64,000 bases of DNA from an uncultured Ignavibacteriota bacterium (GTDB lineage Bacteria > Bacteroidota > Ignavibacteria > Palsa-1295), in NCBI GenBank assembly GCA_903900335.1, contig CAIUMP010000019.1:1-64000 (forward strand), written 5' to 3'. Both the position numbers and the translations under genes were made by a program. Below, piece by piece: positions 8,428 through 17,038 of this stretch. The first letter of the stretch is position 1; every line of letters starts with the position of its first letter. A model generated the notes under the pieces. It made no database searches. It was not told where the DNA came from and saw only the letters and a program-made list of their open reading frames with translations.

Positions 8428-9741
8428 ATGCTCTCAACCGTAGCCATTGTAGGTCGTCCGAACGTCGGCAAATCAACGCTTTTCAACAGGCTTGTCGGTG
8501 AGCGCCGTGCGATTACCGAAGCTATCTCCGGCGTCACCCGCGACCGGCACTATGCCAAGGCCGAGTGGGCCGGACGCGAGTATAATGTCGTGGATACGGG
8601 TGGTGTTGTACCAGAGTCCGATGACATCTTTGAACGTGCCATTCGTGAGCAGGCCGACATCGCTATTCAGGAAGCAGATGTTATCATTTTTGTCGTGGAT
8701 TTTGCCGCGGGTTTACATCCATTGGACATGGAAGTCGGCGAAATTCTTCGTCGCTCTGGGAAGCCCATTCTGCTTGCCGTAAATAAGACCGACAACGAGG
8801 CACGCGCCAATCTGGCCGGTGGAGAGTTTTACGCGCTTGGTCTTGGGGAGCCGCACTCCGTTAGCGCCATTAATGGACGTGGTGTTGGCGATTTTCTGGA
8901 TGTGCTTTTGGCGGCAATGCCACCTGTCGAGCCGCTCCCAGAGGGCGAGCAGCCAATGAAGTTGGCCATCGTTGGCAAACCGAATGTTGGCAAGTCCAGC
9001 TACATGAATGCGCTGCTTGGATATGACCGCGCGATCGTCACTCCGATCGCTGGCACAACGCGTGATGTGCTTCATACGAATTACACCTACTACGGTAAGG
9101 AAATTACGCTGATCGACACGGCGGGTCTCCGCCGAAAGAAGTACATTTCGGACTCTGTTGAGTTGTTCTCGACCATTCGCACGATGAAGGCGATCGAAGA
9201 GTGCGATGTCGCGCTCGTCCTGGTTGATGCCACGCAAGGGTTGGAGAATCAGGATGCGAAGATCGTCAACGATGTGATCGATGCTCGAAAGGGTGCGATC
9301 ATTGTCGTCAATAAGTGGGATCTGGTCGAGAAGGATACCATGACAGCAGTGAACTTCAAGAAGAGCATTCAGGAAACCTTCCGAACCTTCGAGTATCTGC
9401 CTGTTCAGTTCATCAGCGCGCTTACCCATCAGCGTCATACCAAGCCGTTGGAACTTGCACTGAAGATCCACGAGTCTCGGAAGACGCGCATCAGTACAAG
9501 TGAACTCAACGGAGAGTTGTTAGCGGAGATCGAGCGCACACCACCGCCATCTGTCAACGGTCACGATCTGCGTATCAACTACATCACACAGGTCAACACA
9601 GAGCCCCCTGTCTTCGCTTTCTTTTCCAATCATCCACTGGAGATTCCGGAGAGCTACAAGCGCTTCCTCGAGCGGAAACTCCGCGATCACTTCGGATTCG
9701 AGGGGACGCCGGTCTCGTTCATCTTTAGGAAGAAGTCGTAG
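8428..9741 (+). CDS. der: Ribosome biogenesis GTPase Der
   Basis: 437 residues. Two consecutive GTPase domains are visible. The first has GRPNVGKST at residues 8-16, DTGG and NKTD; the second has GKPNVGKSS from about residue 183, DTAGLRRK and NKWD. A C-terminal KH-like domain follows, with NYITQVNTEPPVFAFFSNHP and the terminal FEGTPVSFIFRKK. This is the normal architecture and length. Der acts in late 50S subunit assembly in the cytoplasm. The start ATG lies directly after the repeat-filled gap, without a Shine-Dalgarno sequence. Confidence 0.98.
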   Translation: MLSTVAIVGRPNVGKSTLFNRLVGERRAITEAISGVTRDRHYAKAEWAGREYNVVDTGGVVPESDDIFERAIREQADIAIQEADVIIFVVDFAAGLHPLDMEVGEILRRSGKPILLAVNKTDNEARANLAGGEFYALGLGEPHSVSAINGRGVGDFLDVLLAAMPPVEPLPEGEQPMKLAIVGKPNVGKSSYMNALLGYDRAIVTPIAGTTRDVLHTNYTYYGKEITLIDTAGLRRKKYISDSVELFSTIRTMKAIEECDVALVLVDATQGLENQDAKIVNDVIDARKGAIIVVNKWDLVEKDTMTAVNFKKSIQETFRTFEYLPVQFISALTHQRHTKPLELALKIHESRKTRISTSELNGELLAEIERTPPPSVNGHDLRINYITQVNTEPPVFAFFSNHPLEIPESYKRFLERKLRDHFGFEGTPVSFIFRKKS

Positions 9742-9884
9742 GATTTAGTTCAAAGGGGTCGAGACTGTGCGTAAGGGGCCTTGCTGTAAGCCGGGGATGT
9801 TATTTCGCGTGATATGTTGTTTGCTATGTCCAACACCTCAATAGCAACCGTTCGGTCAATCCTGCAACGTCAAGAGCATACCCC

Positions 9885-11111
9885 ATGAAACACATCTCGT
9901 TCAAGGTCAGCGCTGTTCTAATTCTGTTCGTTAGTCTGAACGCGAACTCCTATTCGCAATGGGTCAAAACGAATTGGCCAGCTTCGGCGGACACGACATT
10001 CACGGTACATCTTGCCCTTGATGGATCAGCTCTTTACGCTGGGACAACCGCCGGGGCCTTTCGAACGATGAACGATGGATTATCCTGGACAGACATTAAC
10101 AACGGCTTGCCCAGGGAGTATGTCAATGCGATGGTTATTTTCATGGGTGGTCTGTATGTCGGCACGGACGGAGCGGGCGGGCTCTTTCGCACGTCGGACG
10201 ATGGTGGAAGCTGGACCAACCTGAATGTGACCAACACTGGTGTCAACGCGGTATTCGTCAGCAACTCAACGATCCTTGCGGGTACGGGACTCAATGGATT
10301 GAAGGTTTCGACCGACAACGGCTCGACGTGGTCCACGGTTGCGGGCCATGGATCGACCTCTGTCTGGGCATTCGCCAACATTGGTACCAATTGGTTTGCT
10401 GGTACGGACGGCGAGGGTGTGCTGCTCTCAAAGGACAATGGTGCGACGTGGTCGGCGGTCAATTCTGGCTTGGGCAACCTGCACATTCAGTCATTCCTAG
10501 TGCAAGGAACGACACTTTACGTTACAACTGCCGGGGGATCAGGAGCGGGTGTATATGTATCGAAGAGTTATGGCAGCAACTGGACGAAGGTGAGTAATGG
10601 ATTGCCTGCGGACTATGTGTTTGGTCTTGCGGCGAGTGGGAGTAACCTATTCGCTGCGGTAGGCGCTGCTTCTACAACGAAGGGTGGTATCTACTGCTCA
10701 ACCAACAATGGGTCGAATTGGACTGCTGTGAACACTGGCATGACGGGTATCGAAAGCGCTGGTGCTCCGTGCGTGGCGGCAAGCAGCGCGAATCTGTTCA
10801 CTGGCGGTGCTGGTGTGTGGAAGCGACCGCTTTCGGATTTCTCAACAGCGGGAGTCAGCCACAATTCTTTGGGAAGTGGTAGCGTCGAAGTCTATCCAAA
10901 TCCAACGACGGGGGCCGTCACGCTTCGTGGTGCAGGTGCAGGGCAGCAGGATATTAGGATCTCTAATATGCTTGGCGAGACCATAATGAGAAATACAGAG
11001 CAGGCGACTGGCGACCTCAGACTCGATCTATCAAGCTTGCCTACCGGTACCTACTTCCTTGAGTGCAATATGCGTGGCTCCGTCGCACGGAAGATGATCG
11101 TGAAGCAGTAG
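9885..11111 (+). CDS. Secreted BNR/photosystem-assembly-like repeat protein with T9SS domain
   Basis: 408 residues. The signal peptide is ISFKVSAVLILFVSLNANSYSQ. About seven beta-propeller-type repeats follow, each with a Ser/Thr-x-Asp-x-Gly-x-x-Trp (Asp-box) motif, such as TMNDGLSW, TSDDGGSW, STDNGSTW, SKDNGATW and STNNGSNW. The C-terminal 80 residues begin VEVYPNPTTG and end GTYFLECNMRGSVARKMIVKQ, which is the type A T9SS sorting domain. Secretion across the outer membrane is therefore expected; the ligand or substrate is unknown. The gene converges on the next one with only 12 bases between the stops. Confidence 0.85.
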   Translation: MKHISFKVSAVLILFVSLNANSYSQWVKTNWPASADTTFTVHLALDGSALYAGTTAGAFRTMNDGLSWTDINNGLPREYVNAMVIFMGGLYVGTDGAGGLFRTSDDGGSWTNLNVTNTGVNAVFVSNSTILAGTGLNGLKVSTDNGSTWSTVAGHGSTSVWAFANIGTNWFAGTDGEGVLLSKDNGATWSAVNSGLGNLHIQSFLVQGTTLYVTTAGGSGAGVYVSKSYGSNWTKVSNGLPADYVFGLAASGSNLFAAVGAASTTKGGIYCSTNNGSNWTAVNTGMTGIESAGAPCVAASSANLFTGGAGVWKRPLSDFSTAGVSHNSLGSGSVEVYPNPTTGAVTLRGAGAGQQDIRISNMLGETIMRNTEQATGDLRLDLSSLPTGTYFLECNMRGSVARKMIVKQ

Positions 11112-11128
11112 GTGTCTCTTCGCCTACT
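11107..11128. terminator. Hairpin over both stop codons of convergent genes
   Basis: AGTAGGTG and CGCCTACT can pair (one T-G wobble) around a six-base loop. The arms include the TAG stops of both converging genes. No U-tract follows in either direction, so if it terminates transcription it is not a classical intrinsic terminator. Confidence 0.35.
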
Positions 11129-11885
11129 TGATCACCACATACTTCGAAGAATGCTCCCTCGTCATCTTGTCCATGCCGGTGGCCTCTAAGCGCAGGATGT
11201 AGCCGCCTTTTTCCAGCTTCTTGCCGGCATCGTTCTTGCCGTCGAAGTTTACTTCATAGTATCCGGCGGTCTTGACTTCTTCGAATGGGAAGGTTCGTAA
11301 TATCTTGCCAAGTGTGTTCTCCAACGAGAGCTTAACGGTACTGCGCTTGGAGAGCCCAAACTGGAACGTCCACATCTTATTTTTGAAACGAACTTCTGTG
11401 ATGCTCGTCTCTTTGGGGACTGGCACGACCTCCGGAGGGGTTACTCCGCGTCCCGTAATGGTCAGCCGGGCCGTGTCCGTTTGGAAGATCGCAAGTACCT
11501 GCCCCTTGTAGGACTTTAGCTCGTCGGCCTTAAAGCAGAGATTGAGAATGAACGTGCTGTTCGCACCCAGCGTGATGGGCAGCATTCCTTGCGCCGGTGA
11601 GGTGATATAGAAATGCTTGGGGTCGAGCGACTTCAGCTCCGTGAGCAAGCGCGGGTGATCGGTCGTGTTCGTCAGCGACATGTTGACGCAGTTCTCGATG
11701 CCTGTGGACTGCGGGGCGAAGTCGATCTGCGGCCGCTCGAATGCGAGCGTGCCCGCATCTGGGGCGATCTGCAGCGGCTCCTTCTGTAAAAAGACTCCGC
11801 CTTCACCCTGCGCGAAGATTGCTGTTGCCGAAGCAAGCGAAAGTACAAGACCGACTAGCGAGAAGCGAAAAATGCGTTGGATCAT
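11124..11885 (-). CDS. Secreted Ig-like (ASH/FlgD-like) domain protein
   Basis: 253 residues. A signal peptide (FSLVGLVLSLASATAIFAQ) precedes an N-terminal beta-sandwich that resembles the ASH/DUF1573 type: PQIDFAPQSTGIENCVNMSLTN, then TLGANSTFILNLCFKADE. The C-terminal half resembles FlgD Ig-like domains, with LENTLGKILRTFPFEEVKTAGYYEV split around NFDGKNDAGKKLEKGGYILRLEA. It ends in YVVIK, like many secreted proteins here, but lacks the usual YPNP entry to a T9SS domain. Possibly an extracytoplasmic structural or adhesin protein; no enzyme motif is seen. Confidence 0.65.
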   Translation of the reverse strand: MIQRIFRFSLVGLVLSLASATAIFAQGEGGVFLQKEPLQIAPDAGTLAFERPQIDFAPQSTGIENCVNMSLTNTTDHPRLLTELKSLDPKHFYITSPAQGMLPITLGANSTFILNLCFKADELKSYKGQVLAIFQTDTARLTITGRGVTPPEVVPVPKETSITEVRFKNKMWTFQFGLSKRSTVKLSLENTLGKILRTFPFEEVKTAGYYEVNFDGKNDAGKKLEKGGYILRLEATGMDKMTREHSSKYVVIK

Positions 11886-11985
11886 AGGACACTGCTAACG
11901 ATGTAGGGGAGGGCAGGGTTCGCTTCCGCGCTGCTCTCCGATTGCCATCCCCGGACTGCCAGGAATGACGATCAAAAATTCCCTT

Positions 11986-12633
11986 TCAGGCCTTCACAAT
12001 ATGAAAATTAAAATTCGCCGTACCAAGCGCCCCCATTAACCGCACCCAGATAGGCAGCAACTGCTCGGTGCCGCGCGCGGTGGTGATATCACCGAGATCA
12101 ATAATGGTCTTCCAGCCCCACGATTCCAGCATCTCGCGGACCGTTGCCTTGGCCCCTGCATCGTTGCCGGACATGAAGAGATCGTGATCCCCGGTTAGGA
12201 GCGTTGGCTCGACCATGATTTTGCAATTAGTTGTATTGAGCGTCTTGACGACCAGCGCATCGGGAAATTCGCGCTGAATCTGCTCGCCGATGGAATCGGT
12301 GTTGCAGACCGAGAGCGTTGGCGGAAAGCCTTTCGAAAAATCAAGAGGGTTGGAAACGTCGATAAGGATCTTGCCGGAGAGATTCGCCGCGCCAGCCATG
12401 CGGAGCGCGTCGAGCGTCACCATGCCGCCGATGCAGTTGAAGAGGATCTCCCCGAATGCCGCCGCATCCGCGAACGTACCCGCCGAAGCGCGCTCGCCTG
12501 CCGACTTCACCCAGGCCGCTGCCTTCTCATTCGTTGCGGTGCGCGATCCAATCCGCACGCTGTGCCCCACCGCGATAAGCTTCGATCCAATGGTTTGTCC
12601 TACGTTCCCAGTACCTAAGATTGCTATATTCAT
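11986..12633 (-). CDS. NADPH-dependent F420 reductase-type oxidoreductase
   Basis: 215 residues from ATG 12633; a TTG nine codons upstream is possible, but the fold begins right at MNIAILGTGNVG. The GTGNVGQTIGSKL motif followed by RIGSRT is an NADP-type Rossmann loop, with basic residues suited to NADPH. It belongs to the FNO/ProC-like '8-hydroxy-5-deazaflavin:NADPH oxidoreductase' family. Small bacterial members of this family are often annotated this way without evidence that the cell makes F420. The C-terminus (IWVRLMGALGTANFNFHIVKA) is typical. Divergently transcribed from the AtuA-like gene. Confidence 0.8.
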   Translation of the reverse strand: MNIAILGTGNVGQTIGSKLIAVGHSVRIGSRTATNEKAAAWVKSAGERASAGTFADAAAFGEILFNCIGGMVTLDALRMAGAANLSGKILIDVSNPLDFSKGFPPTLSVCNTDSIGEQIQREFPDALVVKTLNTTNCKIMVEPTLLTGDHDLFMSGNDAGAKATVREMLESWGWKTIIDLGDITTARGTEQLLPIWVRLMGALGTANFNFHIVKA

Positions 12634-12685
12634 GATTCTTGATGGAAGTTTGTTGTGCAAAGATAATACGTTGTCTCAGACTAGG

Positions 12686-12691
12686 TATAAT
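12686..12691 (+). promoter_or_regulatory. Candidate -10 box for the AtuA-like gene
   Basis: A perfect TATAAT about 90 bases upstream of the start at 12782, in the divergent intergenic region. No good -35 hexamer lies 16-18 bases upstream, so this is a weak call. Confidence 0.25.
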
Positions 12692-12781
12692 GTAGGACGC
12701 GATGAACAATTGAAAAGGCAACTTCTTAAGAAGCGAATGTCCCTTGTCTGCTGTTTGAAACAGGACTTAATTTTTGAATAG

Positions 12782-14155
12782 ATGAAAGATAAGATTCGCA
12801 TTGCTTCCGGTCAGGGGTTTTGGGGTGATTTGCCGAATGCGCCGATCGATCAGGTTCGTCGGGCGTCGAAGGAATCGCCGTTGGATTATATGATGATGGA
12901 TTACCTCGCGGAGGTGACGATGTCCATCATGCAGAAGCAGAAGCTGCGCGATCCGAAAGCCGGGTATGCCCGCGATCTGGTCGAGGTCATCGATGCGATG
13001 TTGCCGGATCTGGTCTCGAAGAATATTCGGGTCATCACCAATGGTGGCGGGGTTAATCCCGAGGGTTGCCGCGATGCGATTTTCGAGGTGGCGCGTCGGC
13101 GTGGGATTCCGATCAAGATCGGTGTGGTGCTCGGTGATAATATCTTGGATGGCATTGATCCGTTGCTTGAGGCGGGACATCAGCTCAAGAACATGGAGAC
13201 GGGCGAGCCACTGACCACTGTTCGGAATAAGGTGCTCTCGGCGAATGTCTATTTCGGTGCGTGGCCGATCGTTGAGGCATTGCGGCAGGGTGCGCAGATC
13301 GTTATCACGGGCCGCACAACTGATACTGGATTGACTCTTGCGCCGATGATCCATGAGTTCGGCTGGACTGCCGATGATTGGGATAAGATGGCGGCGGGTA
13401 CGGTTGCGGGGCATATCCTGGAGTGCGGGGCGCAGTCCTCGGGCGGTAACTTCTCGGCTGATTGGAAGTCGGTGAAAGATTTCGCGCATATTGGTTTCCC
13501 GATTGCCGAGGCATATCCGAATGGGGATTTCGTCATTACCAAGCATCCGAAGACGGGTGGACGCGTTTCGCGGGCGTCCGTTGCGGAGCAGTTGCTGTAT
13601 GAGATCGGTGATCCGAGAGAGTACATTACACCAGATTGCGTCGCGGATTTTACGTCAATCAAGCTGGAGGATTTGGGTAAGGACCGCGTGCGAGTTAGCG
13701 ACATCAAGGGCCGCCCCGCGACGGATTTCTACAAGGTTTCGATGTCCTACAACGATGGCTTCTCCGCGTTCGGGACAATCACCTACACATGGCCGGACAC
13801 CATGGAGAAGGCGCAACTTGCAGATAAGATACTCCGATCACGTTTGAAGGATGCGGGCTGTGTGTATGATGAGATGCGGACCGAGTATCTCGGTGTCAAT
13901 TCCTGCCATGGGCCGCTAACGAAGGTTAACTTCAATGATGTGCAGGAGGTTGTTGTCCGATGGGGTGTGCGTGGCAAGGATAAGAAGTCGATCGAGCGTT
14001 TTGGTAAGGAGATCGCGCCGTTGTTGCTCACTGGGCCGCCGAGCGTGACTGGTGTTGCTGGTGGTCGTCCGAAGCCGAGTGAGGTCGTAGCGTATTGGCC
14101 AGCTTTGCTCGATAAGCGAGCGGTGACACCGAGAGTAATCGTGTCTGAACCTTGA
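12782..14155 (+). CDS. AtuA/DUF1446 family protein
   Basis: 457 residues. The family start KIRIASGQGFWGD, the NGGGVNPEGCRDAI segment, the GRTTDTGLTLAPM motif, and HILECGAQSSGGNF are all present. AtuA was named from acyclic terpene utilisation in Pseudomonas, but the wide family has no firmly assigned reaction. Members in many phyla sit near acyl-CoA carboxylase or enoyl-CoA hydratase genes; none lies next to this one. The last four codons and the stop fall inside the left arm of a 19-bp inverted repeat (14142-14160), so the present C-terminus may have been shaped by that element. It has no Shine-Dalgarno sequence. Confidence 0.85.
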   Translation: MKDKIRIASGQGFWGDLPNAPIDQVRRASKESPLDYMMMDYLAEVTMSIMQKQKLRDPKAGYARDLVEVIDAMLPDLVSKNIRVITNGGGVNPEGCRDAIFEVARRRGIPIKIGVVLGDNILDGIDPLLEAGHQLKNMETGEPLTTVRNKVLSANVYFGAWPIVEALRQGAQIVITGRTTDTGLTLAPMIHEFGWTADDWDKMAAGTVAGHILECGAQSSGGNFSADWKSVKDFAHIGFPIAEAYPNGDFVITKHPKTGGRVSRASVAEQLLYEIGDPREYITPDCVADFTSIKLEDLGKDRVRVSDIKGRPATDFYKVSMSYNDGFSAFGTITYTWPDTMEKAQLADKILRSRLKDAGCVYDEMRTEYLGVNSCHGPLTKVNFNDVQEVVVRWGVRGKDKKSIERFGKEIAPLLLTGPPSVTGVAGGRPKPSEVVAYWPALLDKRAVTPRVIVSEP

Positions 14156-14255
14156 TTTTACGAGAAGAGGAAGATTTTTGAGATATTGAATTCTATCGGT
14201 ACTCGAAATCCCAATCTATCAATCTGTTTAATCCCCTAAAATCAAGGTTCAGACA
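14142..14255. repeat. 19-bp perfect inverted repeat element, copy 2 of GTCYGAAC family
   Basis: The left arm TGTCTGAACCTTGATTTTA (14142-14160) is the exact reverse complement of the right arm at 14237-14255, with 76 bases between. The left arm encodes the last residues and stop of the AtuA-like gene, and the right arm ends three bases before the sua5 start. The interior contains GATTTTTGAGAT and AATCCCAATCTATCAATC phrases that recur in the gap at 8249-8427. It looks like a small non-coding repeat of the MITE/REP kind; no transposase is nearby. Confidence 0.7.
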
Positions 14256-14258
14256 ATA

Positions 14259-15212
14259 ATGCTTGCGGAGATCGGGAAGGACATATCGAAGGCGAGAGAA
14301 CTGCTCCAGCGGGGATTGGCTGTTGCGATTCCAACCGAGACGGTGTATGGCCTCGCTGCGAATGCACTCGATCCGAATGCCGTGTTGCAGATCTTCGAGA
14401 TCAAGAACCGCCCGCAGTTCGATCCACTCATCGTGCATGGCGCTTCGCGGGAGCGGTTGTCGAATTATGTGACCGCGTTTCCGGATTGGGCGGTGAAGTT
14501 AGCGGATGCGCTCTGGCCAGGGCCGCTGACACTAGTGCTTCCGAAGGCGAAGAGTATTCCTGATCTGGTTACTTCGGGAATGGATACGGTTGCGATCAGA
14601 GTACCGAATCATCCTATGACTCTGGACTTGTTATCGCAGCTTGATTTTCCGCTGGCTGCACCAAGTGCAAATCCGTTTGGGTATGTAAGCCCAACATCAG
14701 CCAAACATGTGATGATGCAGCTTGGGGAGAAGATACCGTATATCCTTGATGGTGGGGAGTGTGCGGTCGGGGTGGAATCGACGATTGTTGGGGAGGTGGA
14801 AGGACGTGTTATCGTGCTGCGGTTGGGCGGGGTTTCCGTGGAGGAGGTTGAGGCATTGATCGGCAAGGTGGAGGTTCTAACGGAGTCGTTGCCTAATGCG
14901 GTGATACCGGGGTCGCTGACAAGTCATTACGCGCCCAGAACACCCCTTGTCGTTGGGCCGATAGAATTCGATAAGTACAAGCGATCGCTGATCGGAGCAC
15001 TGAGATTTTCAGTCGAGAGCGAGAAGCTGCACCCAAGTCAGCAGGTGGTGCTTTCGCGTGCGGGGGACCTGCGCGAAGCGGCGAAGAATCTCTTCGCCGC
15101 GATGAGGCAACTGGACCGCCAAGGAGCGAAGGTAATCTTCGCGGAGGAATTTCCTGAGGAGGGTTTGGGCCGGGCGATCAATGATCGTCTTCGAAGGGCC
15201 GCTACCCAGTAA
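14259..15212 (+). CDS. sua5: Threonylcarbamoyl-AMP synthase, Sua5 type
   Basis: 317 residues. The YrdC fold is clear: ALAVAIPTETVYGLAAN-like start (VAIPTETVYGLAANAL), FEIKNRPQFDPLIVH, then WPGPLTLVLPK and LAAPSANPFGYVSPTSA. A linker (IPGSLTSHYAPRTPL) joins a C-terminal Sua5 domain of about 110 residues, which makes it Sua5 rather than the short TsaC form. It makes L-threonylcarbamoyladenylate from Thr, bicarbonate and ATP for t6A37 of ANN-decoding tRNAs. It abuts the convergent M48 protease gene with no gap. Confidence 0.95.
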   Translation: MLAEIGKDISKARELLQRGLAVAIPTETVYGLAANALDPNAVLQIFEIKNRPQFDPLIVHGASRERLSNYVTAFPDWAVKLADALWPGPLTLVLPKAKSIPDLVTSGMDTVAIRVPNHPMTLDLLSQLDFPLAAPSANPFGYVSPTSAKHVMMQLGEKIPYILDGGECAVGVESTIVGEVEGRVIVLRLGGVSVEEVEALIGKVEVLTESLPNAVIPGSLTSHYAPRTPLVVGPIEFDKYKRSLIGALRFSVESEKLHPSQQVVLSRAGDLREAAKNLFAAMRQLDRQGAKVIFAEEFPEEGLGRAINDRLRRAATQ

Positions 15213-16055
15213 CTACGGCAGCATCGCCTTATACCGAGCGTAGTTCGATTGATTCAACTGCGAGGGGGTTGCAGTCGACAGCCCTGACTTTTGGAGATTG
15301 GTATTGACTTGATCGATGCGCTCCTGATCAACTGGATGGGTCAGGAACATCTGATCGAACTTGCCGGGCTGAGACTTCTGCGATGCCATTGACTTCTGCA
15401 GGAAGCCCTTCACACCACCAGGAAACCACGGACGACCGGGCATCTTATTGAGATCATCGAACGAGCCTTGGTCGGCTTCGCGCTCGTCGTCGCGGCTGAA
15501 GCGAAGAACGGAGAGGTTGGTCGCGAGTCCGGCAACAGCGGAGGTGATGATGCTGGGATTACTGCCAAGGGCTAGTCCGGCGACGGCTTGAAGGCCGTAT
15601 TGCTGGGACATGTTCCGCGTTGCGTGGCGATGATCGGCGTGGGTCGTCTCATGAGCGAGCACTCCAGCAAGGGCGGATTCATCGTCGATGAATTTAAGTA
15701 ACCCAGTATAGACGTAGATACCGCCGCCAGGAATTGTGAAGGCATTGACGGTATTGGGATCATTGATAATTTGTACCTTGTAGTGAAAATCCTTGTTTGC
15801 AACGTTCGGTGATGTAACGATGCGATCTTCGATGGACTGAAGGTAGCTTGTCAGAGCTGGATTATTCAGGATGGGGTAGTGCTGGGGATCAGCCGCGATC
15901 TGCGCTGACATCTTCTGTCCGAGCGAGACGTCCTCGGATTTCGGGAAAAGGTTTAGGCCGCCAGACGCGCAGCTCATATTGCTGAGTGCAATGACGGCGA
16001 GGGTTAGCAGCAATGCCGCTCGACGTTGCAAGAAAGAGGACGAAAAGCTGATCAT
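15213..16055 (-). CDS. M48-family metalloprotease, probable lipoprotein
   Basis: 280 residues. A signal segment (LLLTLAVIALSNMSC) ends in Cys29; the NMSC box is a relaxed lipobox, so lipidation is likely but not certain. The zinc motif HETTH is at 135-139, with the third ligand in EREAD near 191-195. PGGGIYVYTGLLKF and the preceding Asn-rich strand are typical of the YcaL/LoiP/BepA-like branch without a TPR domain. The expected role is periplasmic quality control of outer-membrane proteins. It lies 11 bases downstream of truA on the same strand, so the two may be co-transcribed. Confidence 0.9.
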   Translation of the reverse strand: MISFSSSFLQRRAALLLTLAVIALSNMSCASGGLNLFPKSEDVSLGQKMSAQIAADPQHYPILNNPALTSYLQSIEDRIVTSPNVANKDFHYKVQIINDPNTVNAFTIPGGGIYVYTGLLKFIDDESALAGVLAHETTHADHRHATRNMSQQYGLQAVAGLALGSNPSIITSAVAGLATNLSVLRFSRDDEREADQGSFDDLNKMPGRPWFPGGVKGFLQKSMASQKSQPGKFDQMFLTHPVDQERIDQVNTNLQKSGLSTATPSQLNQSNYARYKAMLP

Positions 16056-16066
16056 ATTATAGATAG

Positions 16067-16852
16067 TTATTTTGAAAACTGCAGAGGCTCATGGATCTTC
16101 CAGAGTCCGAATCGATCAGGATAGGATACGCCTTCGAGGACAAGTCCATGCGCCGGGGCCATGTACTTAGCTCGCGCGATGTCCTCCGGTCTGTGCAGTA
16201 GCAGCTCGAATTGCTCCTCACTCAGTATCCCTTGCCCAACCTGAATGATCGCACCGACAAGTGCGCGCACCATTCCACGGACGAAGCGATTCGCTCGAAT
16301 GGTCATGGCAAGGTTCGTGCCATCGAAATCCCAAAGTGCCTCCTCGACGATGCAACGGTAATGCTCTACGTCGTTCGACCGTTTGCTGAAACTTGTGAAA
16401 TCATGCTCTCCTAACAGTAAGGCGGTCACTCGCTCAACGGCTGACCGATCCAAATCCCGTCGGATGGCCCAAACATAATTTCGATCGAGGGCAGTTCGTT
16501 CGCGCTTGATGGAGTAGCGGTATTGCCGAGCCAGAGCGGAGTGCCGCGCATGAAAGTCTTTCTGGACAGGCCGGAGATCGCGGATCACGATGTCATGGGG
16601 GGTGGTGGAGTTAATAGCAACGACCAGCTTGAACAGCGTCATCGGGCTTTCGTCAGGTAACTCGACATGTGCCACCATGCCGCGTGCATGTACGCCGGTA
16701 TCCGTCCGGCCAGCACCATGCACGGCGATCTCTGCACTGTACAGCTGTCGGAACGCCTTCTCCATTTCACCCTGCACGGTCCGGGCATTCTCCTGGATCT
16801 GCCATCCGGCGAAGTCGGAACCGTCATATTCGATGAGGAGTGCTACCTTCAA
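16067..16852 (-). CDS. truA: tRNA pseudouridine(38-40) synthase TruA
   Basis: 261 residues. The catalytic motif GAGRTDTGVHARG puts the nucleophilic Asp at residue 51. The YDGSDFAGWQIQ start, the RQYRYSI strand and VRGMVRALVGAIIQVG are standard for TruA, which converts uridines 38-40 in tRNA anticodon stems to pseudouridine. Length is normal. It is divergent from the large BNR gene and followed closely by the M48 protease gene. Confidence 0.97.
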   Translation of the reverse strand: MKVALLIEYDGSDFAGWQIQENARTVQGEMEKAFRQLYSAEIAVHGAGRTDTGVHARGMVAHVELPDESPMTLFKLVVAINSTTPHDIVIRDLRPVQKDFHARHSALARQYRYSIKRERTALDRNYVWAIRRDLDRSAVERVTALLLGEHDFTSFSKRSNDVEHYRCIVEEALWDFDGTNLAMTIRANRFVRGMVRALVGAIIQVGQGILSEEQFELLLHRPEDIARAKYMAPAHGLVLEGVSYPDRFGLWKIHEPLQFSK

Positions 16853-17038
16853 AACCGTGAGTTCTGTTTCATATACTGGTCAGCAACAACGCCTGACTCT
16901 TAACTCTTCCCGGCTGGTCTCCTTTCAAAGAACTTTTACTGTCCATCAAGGCTTAGAATTATGGTTAAATAACACAATCCAGATCCAATCTTAGCGTTCC
17001 GGTCATTTGTCCTAGTAATAAATATCGAAGCGAGAAGA

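Noticed and set aside
8713-9471. A 252-codon open frame antisense to der
   Set aside because: Der is certain on the plus strand; the antisense product has no signature or signal and arises from codon bias.
9742-9884. The der/BNR gap checked for a tRNA or small RNA
   Set aside because: No cloverleaf-like pairing or CCA end is visible, and no clear promoter.
12767-13546. A 259-codon open frame on the minus strand opposite the AtuA-like gene
   Set aside because: It lies wholly antisense to a well-supported gene, is rich in His, Arg and Ile as expected for a reverse-frame shadow, and has no domain.
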